Source of the DNA: Podospora pseudocomata
Taxonomy: Eukaryota; Ascomycota; Sordariomycetes; Sordariales; Podosporaceae
DNA length: 64,000 bases
Reading direction: 5' to 3'
Assembly: GCF_035222375.1 (NCBI RefSeq)
Contig: NC_085890.1
Span: 2,852,001 to 2,916,000, forward strand
Below the pieces are notes generated by a model. The model was given only the letters and a program-made list of their open reading frames with translations. It ran no database searches and had not been told where the DNA came from. Every line of letters starts with the position of its first letter. Position 1 is the first letter of the stretch. Positions 1 to 12,526 of the stretch are shown here, in pieces. The position numbers and the translations under genes are program-made.

Positions 1-54
1 GTCTCCTCCTCCTCCTCCTCCTCCTCCTCCGTCTTCTCTGTGATGGCCCAACAT
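1..54 (-). CDS. 5' end of an unidentified gene running off the left edge
   Basis: An ATG on the minus strand at 52-54 opens a frame that stays open to the window edge. It reads Met-Leu-Gly-His-His-Arg-Glu-Asp followed by a run of glycines encoded by the (TCC)n tract at positions 3-30. The 18 codons show no domain, so no function can be given. The sequence upstream of the ATG is gene-free, which fits a promoter and 5' UTR. It could equally be a chance ATG in a UTR trinucleotide repeat; confidence is therefore low. Confidence 0.35.
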   Translation of the reverse strand, partial: MLGHHREDGGGGGGGGGD

Positions 55-634
55 GGCGGCGGCCGATGTTGTTGAAGAAGAACGGCGGGTGTGTGCGGTG
101 AAGGCTTCAATCCTTTAGGTGGAGGCCGTGGTGAAAAATAGCATTGGGAATTGCTTTATTTTAATTGTTATTTTCCCCAGCGCGTCGTGATCAGCGCCCA
201 AATGAGCACGCAGCAGGCTTCTGGGCTGCGGATGCAGGGCCTGACACCGCGCTGGAGCCGGGTTGATGGTTGTTGGGATTAGTGCCGGGGAGGATCCCGG
301 GAGCACCTGCGGAGTAGGTGGCCTGCTTACTGCCTTGGTTCGAGTTTCCTTTTCAATTTCAAGACTCTGTCTGTTCTGTTTCCTGACCATCTCTTGTCTT
401 GCCGCTGGAAGGATACGACCGTTTCACCCGTCCAAGGTAGAGCCGGGTGACAGGCTCCGAATAATTTGCAGTCCTTGTGGTGGTTCTGTCTGCGGTTGTG
501 CACAGTGGACGAAGCAGCAGCCGTTCGTCGCGTAACAGGGTCCGGGCAACGCACTTTCGGCCCGAGGCCAGGTTTGAGTTCGAGCTTCTCTGCGAGGGAG
601 GATATCGAACCCAAATTGCTGGGAATTGGATGAG

Positions 635-640
<6 letters not shown>

Positions 641-665
<25 letters not shown>
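641..665. repeat. (GA)n microsatellite
   Basis: About 12 uninterrupted GA dinucleotides are seen directly. The tract lies in gene-free DNA. Confidence 0.95.
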
Positions 666-666
<1 letters not shown>

Positions 667-2814
667 AAATAAATAAAACAAGCCGCGGACAGCCCGATCT
701 GTAAGGCGGGGCAAATGGGCGGAGCATTCATTGGTAAAGCTTCAGCTTTCGTGGCCCTCTCTCTCGGCTCTCCAGAACTCCATCTGATTTATTCGTCATG
801 TTCCCCCGAAGCAGGTACGACTGTGCAACTCTCGGAAATGGTTGTTGTCGTGCCATTTATTGGCTGACCCCCAGTGCAAAAAGACCCCCAGGACATGCAG
901 AAAGGAAAACAAAAAAGCAACAATGCCCCCCTCCAAGACCGACATCATCGCCGCAGTGGGCTGCCGTTGTAGGGGATGGTGGGAACCCCTAAACGCAAAC
1001 GGCTGCAGCGATCTACACAAGTTCCCCCCCAGCTGGGTACTGTAAGTTTGTTTTCTTTCTCCTTGACCCTGCATACATAGATGCTATCCCATAAAAAAGG
1101 TCCATTGTGACAAGTCACCATCAGGAGACAAACCAGCAGACTCATACAGAAATTTCATCGCAATGCTTGTTCAATCGGGAATGAAAATGCTCCCCTACCC
1201 CCTCCCTCCCCCTGTCCGTTCGCGAACCCGCAGTTCCGGACGACGACTCGCGCTTGTGCCTTTGGCGAGGGTCTTCCGGGCCACTCTGTGCCTGACACTA
1301 GACCTATCCGGGCAATGGCTCCCTGTTGTGGGTCTTCCCATCCATGGATCGCAGCCCTGCTCGCCCTGTCGTCATGGAAGCCTTCGAAAACTTGGAAAAT
1401 TTCTAGCTTGGGATGATCGCCAGGGGAAAGGACGGATGGACCTCTCATCTTAAATTATCCCCTTCACGAACATGCCCAGATGTGACTCTATTATGTACAT
1501 AGCTCCGGTGCTGTTAATAATTATACAGTACCTATATCACCGCCTCTCGTGTTGCTACTGTTGGTCAGCATCAATGAAGGTCCCAGGAGGTGTAGTCAAT
1601 GCGCTGTATCAATCGCGAAGGGGTCGAGTGTTCCTCTCCTCCAGCTACGCCGGACTCTTTGATATCAGCTTTGCCCTCTTGGCACTCTTTGACTCTCGGC
1701 CATTGTTTAACGGTTTGCATCAAACGGCGAAGAATGATAACAGATAAACCGGAGTACTCGTCATAGCAATCCCATGTGATGTGTCGAGAACCTACCTGAC
1801 CTCGTCTCGAGCATCTCCTACATCAGGAGAGTCCGTTACGCGGAAGACATGCAACCCCAGTCAAATTTACAGGTTACAACGCGTCCGACGCGACACAGCA
1901 GAAACCGTTCGCGCTGCGGGGATGAGAACCTCGTACGCCCTTTGCACGATGCCGTCTCGATCATGCTGGGCCTGACGCTGTGAAGCATGTTCGTCTTGTC
2001 GCCGATCTGAAGAAAACCTGGGCCACCGTCTCGCTAGAATGTGAGAGATCTCGATGAGCACGCCATGAACATCATTCGGGACATGCCAACCGATCCCCAC
2101 CTGATATCCCAGTCCGGAACCAAACATACCGAAGCAGCAACACCTCCGTTCTTCGGCTTCGGCACCAACTCCAACAACAGAGAGGTTCTGTTCTGCTGGA
2201 GCCGGCCCGGAATGAAGGCATTGGGAAATCTATCGGCGATGGAGCCGGCAAAATATTCAACCGAGACATGAGATGGACAAAGCTCCTTCCAAGCTTTTGC
2301 TGTCACGTGAGAATGTCAATGACGTTTTCTTTTGGAATCGACCATTCCGAACGCTAGCCGCAATGCTCGACATCCCTCAACCGTTGCTTGCTGACAGGCC
2401 CTCCCTATTGCTCCGATTATTCCTGAAAAACTGTGCCGCACGCAGTGAAAAGGCTCACTCACATCGTTACGTGCCGTCACTCCGTTACACTTAGAGGGAA
2501 AGAGGTCCGAGCTCCTGCGTCAATCAGCCAGTCGGAAACGTCAAATTGCACACCTGGACGGGCAGATGCACAAGCCAGAATGCGATCAGAGTCCCCCCCT
2601 CTCTGTTCTCTGTTCACTGTGCTGTATGCGACACTGGGCCAACTGCTCCGTTCCTTGATACCCGTCACCGATGGAGTGATGCCTCAGGTTTCCAACTTCT
2701 CCAAAGCGGGAAGAGGCCACGCCCACCGTAGCTTTGAGAGAGGTGGGAGCTGGGGGCAAGCTTCCCCTCTCCTCCCCCGCCCACACCGCCCACCTCTGAG
2801 GCCCCCCCCCAAGT

Positions 2815-2840
2815 TGCTCTGCTCTGCTCTGCTCTGCTCT
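2815..2840. repeat. (TGCTC)5 pentanucleotide repeat
   Basis: Five tandem copies of TGCTC lie in the pyrimidine-rich promoter region of the acidic-protein gene at 3183. A poly-C run of nine bases immediately precedes it. Confidence 0.9.
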
Positions 2841-3182
2841 CCTCCCCAGCTGTGCGCGCGCGCAAAGCCTGGCTGGCTTCCCTCCCCCTCTCTGCTGCTC
2901 CCCCGCCCCTTTTCTGCTCTCCGTCCTTCCCACCTTGTAATCCCGTCCTTGGCTGCTGGCAAAGAAAAGGTAGGTACGTACCGTTCACACCGGAGCTCCA
3001 GCCTTTGCCCGTCTACCACCCTCCTCCCCCCCCCCCCAACTCAGCCTTTCCTCTCTCATTTTTCTCCTCCTTTTCCTTTCCCTCTCTCCCATCCAAGCTT
3101 TCCCATCAAATCCAACTCTCCACGCCCGTGTTCTATCCTTACACTCTTCAATTGATATCTTACCACACGCCCTTCCATCAAA

Positions 3183-3987
3183 ATGACCGGCCGCAAGAGA
3201 AAGCAAGAGGAGGAGGAGCTCGTAGCTCTGCCCAGTGATGACGAGGAGGAGGAGGAGGAGTAAGCCCATCCCCGTGCTCCCCTGATGCTGGTGTTTTCTG
3301 TAGCTGCCTTGGATGCCATTCCCCATCGTCACTGATGCGACGCGACTGGTCTGAACGCCATCAGACCTTGTGTGGCGAAATGGGCGCTGATGTCGTTGGC
3401 GCATCCTACTTTCGCGGTGGTAGCCGGAGCATTGTCTCCGTCGACAATTGGGAGATGGCCATGATTTGCATGCCAGATAACCCCGAATCTGTGGCTGACT
3501 CGTAGCGGTGCAGGTATGTCTCTGACGAGGATGACGAAGAAGCCGGCGATAGTTCCGGAGATGACGGAAGCTTCAACGAAGAGGATGCCGAAGATGACGA
3601 GGAGGGCGAAGAAGAAGACGAGGAAGCTGCCCCGGGTATGACCAGCCTCGCAATCCCATTAACTTGTTTTTGGCGCGCTAATCATCTTTCCTCAACCAAG
3701 CTCCTCCCAAGAAGAAGATAAAGACGGCAGCTACCGCCGAGGGTGATGCGCCTCAGAAGAACGGCCACATGAACGGTGTCGCCGAGGATGACGAAGGAGA
3801 TGACCAAGAGGAGGAGGATCAAGAGGGCGAGGAAGAAGGCGACGATGATGACGTCGAAGACGAGGAAGGTGCTGAGGAGGATGAGCCCCCTATCGCTTCC
3901 AAGGGCGTCAAGAAGGCTGCCGCACCGCCTGCCGCCGCCGAGGGCAGCGCTGCTGCTGTTGCCGCTGATGGTGACGACAAGGACTAA
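3183..3987 (+). CDS. Small highly acidic protein, probably nuclear
   Basis: Predicted join(3183..3259, 3514..3635, 3701..3987), 161 residues. Donors are GTAAGC and GTATGA, acceptors CAG and AAG; the frame closes exactly across both introns (254 and 65 nt). The protein begins MTGRKRKQEEEE, a short basic patch, and then is dominated by Asp/Glu runs. A basic patch (PPKKKIK) just after the second intron could be a nuclear localisation signal, and the C-terminus is Ala-rich, ending GDDKD. No folded domain is visible. The composition resembles acidic histone chaperones and nucleolar acidic proteins, but no family motif proves this. A CT-rich leader precedes the ATG. The exon structure is well supported; the function is an inference. 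Confidence 0.8.
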
Positions 3988-6430
3988 TGGTGGTGAGACA
4001 TGGCTGTGGTGGTGTTGGCAAGTTCCTCGCGATCCATGAGCCCCCATTGTGTGCGACCTCTCCTGCTCTGAAGGCGTTGGCGTTTGTGACCACTGATTCG
4101 TGGCTGGCTGGATGCAGGAGGAAGCGGCTGTCTTTTGTTTGCTTTGGTATGCGTGCGCAATAGGTACCGTCCTCGTCGATCTCAGCTAGATATATATATC
4201 CATGTCATGAACTGCTCCTGTTGTTGGCGTTTGCGCTATACCGACTTGTAGTCAGCAGCATGGGGTGTGAATTGTAATCGGTTGCTTACATGCTTGCCCC
4301 TTCGTTGCTGATTTGGTCCACGTATGGACGGCGGCCGAAGGGGGGAAGCGCAGATGGGGCGGTCTCTTCAAGGAAGAACAGAATGGATGAAAAGGGAAGA
4401 AAGCAGTGTCGTGTTTTACACCAACCTACCTAACAGCAGCCCCAGTCATATTGTCGATTTGGCGAGGCCCACACCATTGGCCTCGTGATGCCCAATCTTA
4501 GGCTGGGACATGTAGTGCCACATCGACAATGGGGGCCGAGATCCGCCAAGCTCTGGCCTATTTTGGTGGCCATCAGTTTGATAGGCTTGTCGAGTAGGAG
4601 ACCTTTTGAGATATTTGGTTTAACAGCGGCTGAGGGAAGAGGTGTGGGCGCAGTCTCTGCATATGTGCATGTATGGTCGTCTGGCTGCGTTTATGCCTTT
4701 CCTTTCGACCGGTTCGTTACTTGCGCAGAGAGGCTGATGGTGATGACCTCGAGAGCCGTGGCTAGCCTTTCTATGCCTGGTCCAAACCGACTCTGGTTGT
4801 TGGGGGAAAAGGAAGCATACTGATCCCAGCATCTTGAGTCTGCAAGCACATCGCCAACTCAGGTCTATTCTCGGAACTGATTCCGAACTTGCCGAGAGTA
4901 GCAACCAAGTTCTTGACAGAGCTCGAACTCCCTCTTGTCTCGATTGTCAACCGGAAGAGTTGTCAATCCGTACAAGTAACAGTCTCAACGAAAGCTCTTT
5001 GGGACAATGTTGTCCCATTGGGAGCCCTCAAAATACCGATTGATCCTCCTGAAACATGGCTTCTCACTAACCAGAGACAGAAAATGATAGCTCGCGGTCG
5101 AAATAGTGTATGTAGGGCTCACCGTTGACAGCTACCCAAGATCCTTGTTGTGCCGCTAGTTGCCGCCGCAATACGAGCTTCACCACCGTTGTCGATGACA
5201 GACTTCGTTTGCTGTTTCCGCTTTGAGGATACCGAGCATAAAAAAGCGCATGTGGTAGTAGCGGCTCTGGCGGGGCTGTTTTTGGGACGGCGCTACGATA
5301 GTTGAGCAGGTTGGCGAAAATAATAAAAGAAGCCGGATCGTCGCCGAGCCCTCAAACGCGACAGTGAGCTCCGCTGCCTCGTGGCAACTGGGTCCTGGGA
5401 TATCGGATCGGCCATTCGGGATCCGGGGTTTGGTCTCTTGGGAAAAACACAGATCGGTGCTCGGATGAGCCACTGCCAACATCATGCCATTTGTGCTGAT
5501 GAGAGGATCGACTTGGGAGCAGCAAAGACTTGGCCTTCATTTCTACAGCTAGGTTGATGCCGAGTGTCGAGAGCTACTCATACTCATCAGTAGGCAGAGT
5601 GGATAATGTGCTGTGTGTGTATCCATAAGGCTGGCTGGGAGAGGGGTCTGTTGTTGAGCAGAGATCGTGAGAATTGAAGTCTCTGTCTTCCCCTCTTGGC
5701 ATGACACATCAGGTTCGCTTTCCCCTGCCCCAAAGGATTGACATGCATCGGGACTTGATGGAGCAGACTCCACAAAGATCAGTAGTGGATATCTCGTCCC
5801 TGGCGGCTTCCTTTTCGCTTGCTCTGTCTGCTGTGCGGGAAGGAACTGTCCATTGAGGTTCTTAAAGGCCTCGACAAATGGCTTGGCAGGGAATGCACGA
5901 TAAAACCAGCTACCCCACCTCTCAACTGTCAAACCCCCTGTGCAGATGCACACCAGTCTTCCACACACGCCTTCACACAGCCCTGGGGGAAGTCTTGGAC
6001 TGTTCTGGATTGCAGTTGTCAAAAGATGGGACCACACACCAGCTGCCCGACATGGCGCCATTTTCATGTAGGCTGCTTGCCCCCCCCCCAAACACTCAAC
6101 GCACATGGCGGACGACTCCATGATCTGACATCATCCCCAGCTATAGGCTCGATCCCCCGGACTGACCCGCTCCCAGGCCTCGAAAGGGATGTGGGAGGAT
6201 GTACCGCAGTAGGGACAAGTGGGCGGCCCGATCGATTCTCTTCCTTTTCTCCATTGCTTATGCCGGCCTGCCGGGAGCGGCAACGCTAATGGCTCTGGAG
6301 CAGCCGTCTTCTTGGACTCGAGCAGCCCATGGCCCCCTGCGTGGTCCTGGGAAGGGGCCGTGGAGTGGTATTGAACCTAGGCGGGACTTTGCGAAGAAGG
6401 GGGGTCTGTGAACACGAAGGGGCCAGCCTC
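3988..6430. other. 2.4 kb gene-free stretch
   Basis: The 3' UTR of the acidic-protein gene and the distal promoter of the bHLH gene lie here. Frames of 100-190 codons exist (for example on the minus strand at 5549-6121), but they lack domains, splice-consistent neighbours and sensible composition, so I do not call them. Confidence 0.55.
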
Positions 6431-6438
6431 TATATAAG
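6431..6438 (+). promoter_or_regulatory. TATA-box candidate for the first bHLH gene
   Basis: TATATAAG lies 260 bp upstream of the predicted start at 6698, in a promoter-like setting, which would imply a 5' UTR of about 230 nt. Inference from sequence only. Confidence 0.5.
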
Positions 6439-6697
6439 ACTTGACCTGGAGATCAGAAGCCAGCGGGACGGCCAGATATCCACCAGCAAAGCAGCTCTCC
6501 CGAGGTACTAGGACACGCATCCTACGTACGACCGTACGATTATCAGCCATTCTCCCCAGTTCTCTCTTCCATTCCGCCGTTGTGCTTACCTTTGACGCTC
6601 ACCGTCAAGAGCATCATCACATGGGTGCTGCCGCAAGACAACGATCTTACCCACTATCGTGCGTTCGACCCCTTTCGAGATACTCGTTGGAAAAGTC

Positions 6698-7783
6698 ATG
6701 GAACCCAGCGCGACGAAGACCAGCATCATGATCAAGGAAGCGAGTTCCGGTGCTGACGAGGTGAGAAATATTCGTGGTTTATTGTGGCGGTCGTGGTGTT
6801 ACCAGACAAGTCCCGGCGTCACGCCACTTTTGCATTCATCATTTTCTGGATTCAGCTAACCAAGGCACGTTGGAATCTAGACCTCGGTGTCGGCAGTACC
6901 CACCCCAGGCTATGGCTATATGGGTCAAGCCAGCTACGGGGCTAACGTCGTCCCATGGAGCTTGCCCGACGCACCGTACACAGCTTCTTCGTTCTTTGAG
7001 GAACCATCCTGCGACTTCTTTTCCTTGTCGAGGACTCCATTTACTCCATTTGTGGGTGGAAATTGGCACTTGTCCAACAATCTCAGTCCCGAAGTCTCTC
7101 TACCAACACCATTCAGCTCAGTAGGTTCCAGAGCGGGCGTATGGAGGGGCGAACCCGGGGGCGAGTATTGCGAGCATGAGGTCTTCTCCCCAGTGAGCGA
7201 ACTAGCCACCATCGATATGGCAAATTCTGTGACACACACCAAGAGGTCTTGGTCTGAGGAGTCGTCCACGTCGGCCAAGCATCAGCCCAACGACAAGATC
7301 AAGGCCACCAGTAGATCAAAGGGTCGTGGCAAGCACAATATTCAGCTGCGTACCGCCTCCCGCAAAGCTCGAAAAGGAAGTTTGGCGCCAGCAACACCTC
7401 TATCTCCAGCTGAAAGCGTTCACAATCCCGGTTCAGCCAGTGATGATGATGACCTCACCCCTGAAGAACGCCGTGCCAGACGTAACCATAACCTTGTCGA
7501 GAAACAGTACCGCAACAGGCTGAACGCCCAGTTCGAGCGCCTCTTGGCCGTCCTTCCACTCGAGCAATACAAGGGGGGTCACCTGGGTCAGGGAGAAGGC
7601 TGTGATGGATTCGCAACCGATGAGAAGAGAATGAGCAAGGCCGAGGTGTTGGATTTAGCAACCAGACGTATCAAGGCACTTGAGATGGAGAAGGAGCGCT
7701 TGAACAGAGAAAGAAAAGAGCTGCTAAGGAACATGGACATCATGGCTGGAGCCGTTGCTCAGGCAGCCAATCAAGGACTTTGA
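6698..7783 (+). CDS. bHLH transcription factor, SREBP-type basic region
   Basis: Predicted join(6698..6760, 6881..7783), 321 residues. The first exon encodes 21 residues (starting MEPSATKTSIM); the 120-nt intron has a GTGAGA donor and a TAG acceptor. Residues about 205-300 form a bHLH: the basic segment HNLVEKQYRNRLN, helix 1 FERLLAVLP, a long glycine-rich loop, then MSKAEVLDLATRRIKALE and a short charged coiled coil. The basic region has Tyr where most bHLH proteins have Arg, the hallmark of SREBP-type factors that can bind E-box and non-palindromic sterol-element sites. No membrane segments are present, so it is not a full SREBP. The N-terminal 200 residues are Ser/Pro-rich and probably disordered. 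It is a paralogue of the next gene downstream, in the same orientation. Confidence 0.85.
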
Positions 7784-9917
7784 TTGCATTTTATTAGATT
7801 GGGTTTTGGTCAAAGGTATCGGGTTTCGGTCTCCACACTGGCGCGATGGGGAAAAGGGTCACGGTACAAGTTCAAAATATGGCATGCTGTTACAAGACAG
7901 ATGGTGGGGATCAAGGATGGAAACTTGTTTGAAAAGCATGGCGAGAATTGTGGTTGATAGCATTGGCGTTTCTTTTTCCAACAAAATTTACTGTATCTGC
8001 ACTTGTACTTCATTCATCTACGAGTTTGCTCCAACACAATCAGGTTTTCATGGTCCGGTATCTGGCAGATGTGTTTCGGGTGGCTGCTTCTGACAGCAGC
8101 TTTGTTGCTTTGTTGTATCTTGCTGATTGGAAAGAGATGCTTCTCCTGCATATCCATTGTCTGTAGAATGCATATGCATGATTTACAAGTTTCGACCGTC
8201 AAAATGTGTGGGAAGGCGCTATCTTGACCAAGAGTGTTGGACTGCTGGCGCTCCAAAGCCACCGGGGCTTTGAGGGAAGGCGGGATTCTTTTTCAGGCAG
8301 GCACTGCTTGTCCAGTTGTCGGCAGGAATCCAGCAACCCTTACCCACAAACAACTTCCAACAAGCACCCCAGAATTGATTACGATTACGACTCCTCCATG
8401 TTCTCGATCGAATCAGACATCGACCCGATGGGTGACGGAACGCCAAGTCTGTTGTCTGCATGCAGGGCAGCCGCTCTCACTCGCTCGCAGAAGCACGTTC
8501 ACCGGTTCTGCCAAGGGCTTTTTCTCTGGTGGTATGATGCCTACGGTATCCGTATACCACGTTCCAAGCTCGAGATGTTGATTCTGACTCCCGAGGTCCC
8601 TTAGCTAACAAACCTTCGAATCACTTTCCGGAGATGCCCGTTTCTCTACCATATTAAGCCACCCCCATGAACTTGGATCAACCCCGCGCACCTCGGAAAA
8701 ACGAGGGATAGAATACCCGAAAAACCGTTCAACCGGAACTTTGGGACCGCCTCTCTCAACCCACGAGGAGGGTTGTCGAGGATGTTGTGCGACACAAGTT
8801 GCCATGTCTCGAACTGGCAAAGAAGCAGGGACTCACGTCATCCCGGATTTGTCTGCTCTGCGAACATGGCATGCGTGGCTTTCTCCCTCGTGGAAACGAG
8901 ACCATGTTTGTCTGGATGCGCCGTGTCTCAGCCCCTACCCCTAGCCAAGTGCCGAGCGTGGAAGAAGAGAGCGCGAGACGAGGTCGAGGAATCAAGGCGA
9001 GTGCTTTATCCGACTCCAGCTCTTTAGTGCCCAAGATTATGGCGACTTGGACATGATTGCTGAGCGGACGATCAGTACCCAAATCTGCATTTTGTTCCAG
9101 AAAAGCACTGGACTTGTTGGGCTCGCCGCCAGGGGTCAATCAGATCGAGTGTTCGAAAGAACTTGACGCCACGATTCTAGGGCTGAGTCGGTAGTTACCG
9201 CAATGGCATGATCGGCGAGCCAAATCGAACCACAGCTTATTTTTCTCACAGAATACTGGCTCCAATCTCCGCCGCGGCAGCCTCTGAATATGTACATGTA
9301 CAGCAGCCCTTGACAACCATGTCGATCTCCCGCTCTGCCGAGTCTCGTTTGGGGAACGGCACGAACCACATGCTCGGGGCTGGACCTGGAAAGGGGAGCG
9401 ACGGGGATTTCAAATCGATTGATTCAGAGACACTGACCTGACTATTTTCTCGGATAGATCTTGGTTGTAGTAGCTTGCATCGTGCCCCGAACTGGCTCGG
9501 GCCGCTGCCAACTTATGGTCAGATATGCGCGTTCCCCTTGCTTCCAGACAGGAGCATTATCGGCCGCTACCCGTGTGTCGAGTGTGCGCCTTTGGCGGCA
9601 TTGGTCAAGCCTCTGGCACAATGTCCGTTTTCGATTCAAACACTGTACCTGGCTCGCAAATGAAGCCGACGCCTCCTCAGAGTTGACATTGTTGGTCCAG
9701 AAGAAGAAATGTCTGCCATGGTCTAGCTGGGTTCATCACCCTCTACGACATCACAGGGCAGTCGCCATGTCGCTTGGTCACACGAAGGGGGGACTGCTCG
9801 TGGTATAAGTTTGTCGTGATCCGGACCTCCTTCCGGTATCGTGACCTCCCATCAGTATCATGAACATGCTCTGCATCATACGGTCATTTCAACAAGCTTG
9901 CTCTTTCAATTTCAGAC
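7784..9917. other. 2.1 kb between the two bHLH genes
   Basis: No convincing gene is seen. Several open frames of 80-130 codons exist on both strands, none with a recognisable domain or fungal-gene composition. The stretch must contain the 3' UTR of the first bHLH gene and the promoter of the second. Confidence 0.5.
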
Positions 9918-11336
9918 ATGGACAACACTTACTACGGTGGTCACTACGATGACGAAAACCAACAGGTACGACTCAGTCCTTGGCATGACCTGTTTTCATC
10001 TCTATTTCGTTAGCTCCCTTTGGGCCATCTCATGTCCCTACATGATGCACGGTGACGTTTGTCAGGACCATATAGATCGGTTCGGGACCTCGGTCCCTTA
10101 CCGCAACCGTTGAGATGGCATGACTGGTAGCCTCAATGCTGCCGTGTTGTATTTATAGCATGTGTTCCGTCTTTGACAACGACTCGGCTATTCGGGAGGG
10201 GGTGACCTGTTGTTGCAGTGTAGGGACCTCAGCTGACAACCGCCAACCAGAACATTCCATCATACCCCTTAGCTTTCGACATTCAGGAGCAGGACCATGC
10301 CAATGCATCCGTCTTGTGTCCCAGCTCAACCTCCCCTTTGGGGGGTTCGATCTCGATCTCGCCGACTGATCGCTTCAGCAACACCGAAGCATACGGGGAC
10401 TATGACTCCCGCGGTATCACTTCCCTCATGCCAGAAAGCTCCTACTCTGCCCCAACCGAGCCGGTGTCTGCCTATGACAACGCTTCACTGAGCATGTCTT
10501 CCGGTCCGCACAGCTTTCCCTATGGGCAGATACACGACGAGCTTGACGGAGGGGTGATGAATCAAGGTCCTCCTCCACCGACTGGCTGGGGCCCCCAATT
10601 TCAATCCTTCACGCCATATGCAGAGGACCCTCGTGTGGCGATGGGTGTTGGTGAGAGAAGCAGTGGTGTTCCTTACCAATATCCACCGTCAACAAGCAAA
10701 CGTCAAAAAAGCCACGCCGCCAACCCCCCTTTTCAAGGCTTGACGATTGATACAATGACCATGAACCCACACGGTGATCGACGACCTCACAAGTCGGCGG
10801 CGGCGGCGGCCAAGAGGAGCAAAGGAAAGAAACCATCAGCTCCCACAACGAGTCTCTCCTCTCCCACAAGCCAGTCAACCATATCCAGCGGCAGCGCGGC
10901 ACCGAACTCACTCCCTGAAGAGGACTGTGACTCGGAGCAGGAGCAGGCTGTTTCGACGGGCAGGCAAGGTCGTCATAACGCCCGCACTAGGCATAATATG
11001 GTTGAGCAAAAGTACCGGCATAGGCTCAACACGCATTTTGATAAGCTGCTGGAGGTGTTGCCGTCGGGGGTTGGTGTGGGCGGGATGATGATGGGGGATG
11101 GGTATCAGAATACGTACCAGACGACATATTTGGGGGGGGATGGGGGGGCGCCGAGTTTGGAGAGGGAGAGGAAGGTGAGTAAGGCTGAGGTGCTGGATCG
11201 GGCGAGGTTATATATACAGACGCTGGAGAGTGAGCATGTGAGGTTGCAGCGGGAGAGGGAGGAGTTGAGGGGGTTGTGGGAGGGGTATTATGAACGGGCG
11301 GCGGGGGTGGGGAAGGGGTTGGATGGGGGGGTTTGA
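9918..11336 (+). CDS. bHLH transcription factor, SREBP-type basic region (paralogue of the gene at 6698)
   Basis: Predicted join(9918..9965, 10251..11336), 377 residues. Exon 1 encodes MDNTYYGGHYDDENQQ; the 285-nt intron has a GTACGA donor and a CAG acceptor and keeps frame. The bHLH is C-terminal: HNMVEQKYRHRLN as the basic segment (again Tyr in the SREBP position), FDKLLEVLP as helix 1, a Gly/Met-rich loop of roughly 35 residues, then VSKAEVLDRARLYIQTLE and a charged helix. The middle is Ser/Pro/Gly-rich with a Lys-rich patch near residues 175-190 that may be nuclear-localising. The gene layout (tiny first exon, one intron, bHLH at the C-terminus) matches the upstream gene, indicating an old tandem duplication. 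Confidence 0.85.
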
Positions 11337-11717
11337 TGGGGGTTTCGTTTTGTTTTGTCTTGGGATGGGTTGGGAAGGGGTTGGAGCATATATATATATA
11401 CACCTCGGGCAAGTCATTTTGGGCTGTTTTGGTTTTGCAGAGGATATGAATTTTTTATGTTGGTTATTGTTGGTTGGGTGGAGATATATAAATGTACACC
11501 TACCCGCGCTTTCTTTCCACATGATATCAGTTGAGACACTACCTACCTTATACAGCGTGAATTGGTAAGAAGAAGTTTTCCAATGAAGTTGCTAGTTGAG
11601 CATGGACGAAAGAAACTGCATGGCTGGATCTCACGTCGTGATGATAGAAGGTTCATATTGAGATGAAAAGGTTTGATTTCTTTGGGAACTTTAAGCTAAG
11701 ATAGGTAGAGATGTGTT

Positions 11718-12124
11718 CTAGACAGAGCTCCGCCCATCATTCCTCGGCAGGCCCTCGGTGTCGGTGGGCTCTTTGTATGCCCCCTTTGGGGGGGCTGCGC
11801 CACGGGTGACGGGTTTGGTGCTGAAGATGATGTTGGATTGGTCAATGGCTTGTTTGTCTGGGATTTTTCTTCTGTCAGTCTGATTATCTTGTCTGGTCGT
11901 GCCTTTTTTTTTTTTTGTGAGATCTCATTTGACAAGGGGTGGAGAGGTCACCAACCGAGTTGATCACTGCTTGTGTTGTTGGTCTGGTTGTTGTTTTTCA
12001 CCTCGTCCCTGGCTTGCTCGTCGGCGATGACCTGCACTGGCTCGTGCTTGTGGCCTGGCCGGGAGACGTACGAGTTGTCTGTGTCGGCGTCTTGGGTCGT
12101 GTTGGGGATTAGCTTGGAGGACAT
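11718..12124 (-). CDS. Small hydrophilic protein of unknown function
   Basis: Predicted complement(join(11718..11857, 11956..12124)), 102 residues. Exon 1 reads MSSKLIPNTTQDADTDNSYV and continues with a His/Lys/Glu/Asn-rich segment; exon 2 ends in PRNDGRSSV. The donor GTTGGT is unusual, but it is the only choice that keeps frame with the CAG acceptor (98-nt intron). The protein is rich in Asn, Gln, Asp and Thr, has no hydrophobic segment and is probably disordered. Short proteins of this composition are common among fungal stress- or conidiation-associated genes, but no family motif identifies it. It is convergent with the bHLH gene on its left. Confidence 0.6.
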
Positions 12125-12526
12125 GATTGCTCTTGGGGGGTTTGTCGTGATTGTTTGATGAGAAGAAGGGAATGAGGGAGATGGAGTTGAGCAGTGGGTG
12201 CTGTATTTGATCATGAAATAGAAAGGGTCCAAGGCAACACATGACATCACTTGCACAACCCCCTCAACAAACCACTAGGACGCCGTTGACAGCATCAACC
12301 CCAATCAAAAGGTCTTGGACCGGCATGTGCGGTGCCGATTGAACGACTCAGAGGCTCAAAGCGGGACCTTGGCAGCTCCGCACACAAGCATCTCCAGTAG
12401 CACCAGATCAAGGAAACTTGGCTTCCCAAAAAAACCAAAAAAACCAAAAAAAAAAACAGGGTAATATTATCGCGCTGGGTATCCTCATTAATAACACATC
12501 TTATACAAATACATGGCTGGCATGTT

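Larger units (their letters stand above)
55..3182. other. 3.1 kb gene-free stretch
   Basis: No frame here reads as a convincing protein; the longest ones are proline/serine-rich translations of CT-rich DNA. The stretch holds a (GA)n microsatellite, a TGCTC pentamer repeat, and from about 2750 to 3180 a strongly pyrimidine-rich plus strand, typical of a fungal core promoter and 5' UTR for the gene that starts at 3183. The left part probably serves the divergent gene at the edge. Confidence 0.6.

Noticed and set aside
2433-3155. 240-codon frame on the plus strand
   Set aside because: Pro/Ser/Leu low complexity from CT-rich promoter DNA, no domain, directly upstream of a real gene.
5549-6121. 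190-codon minus-strand frame
   Set aside because: No family motif, no splice-supported extension and ordinary composition; looks like chance.
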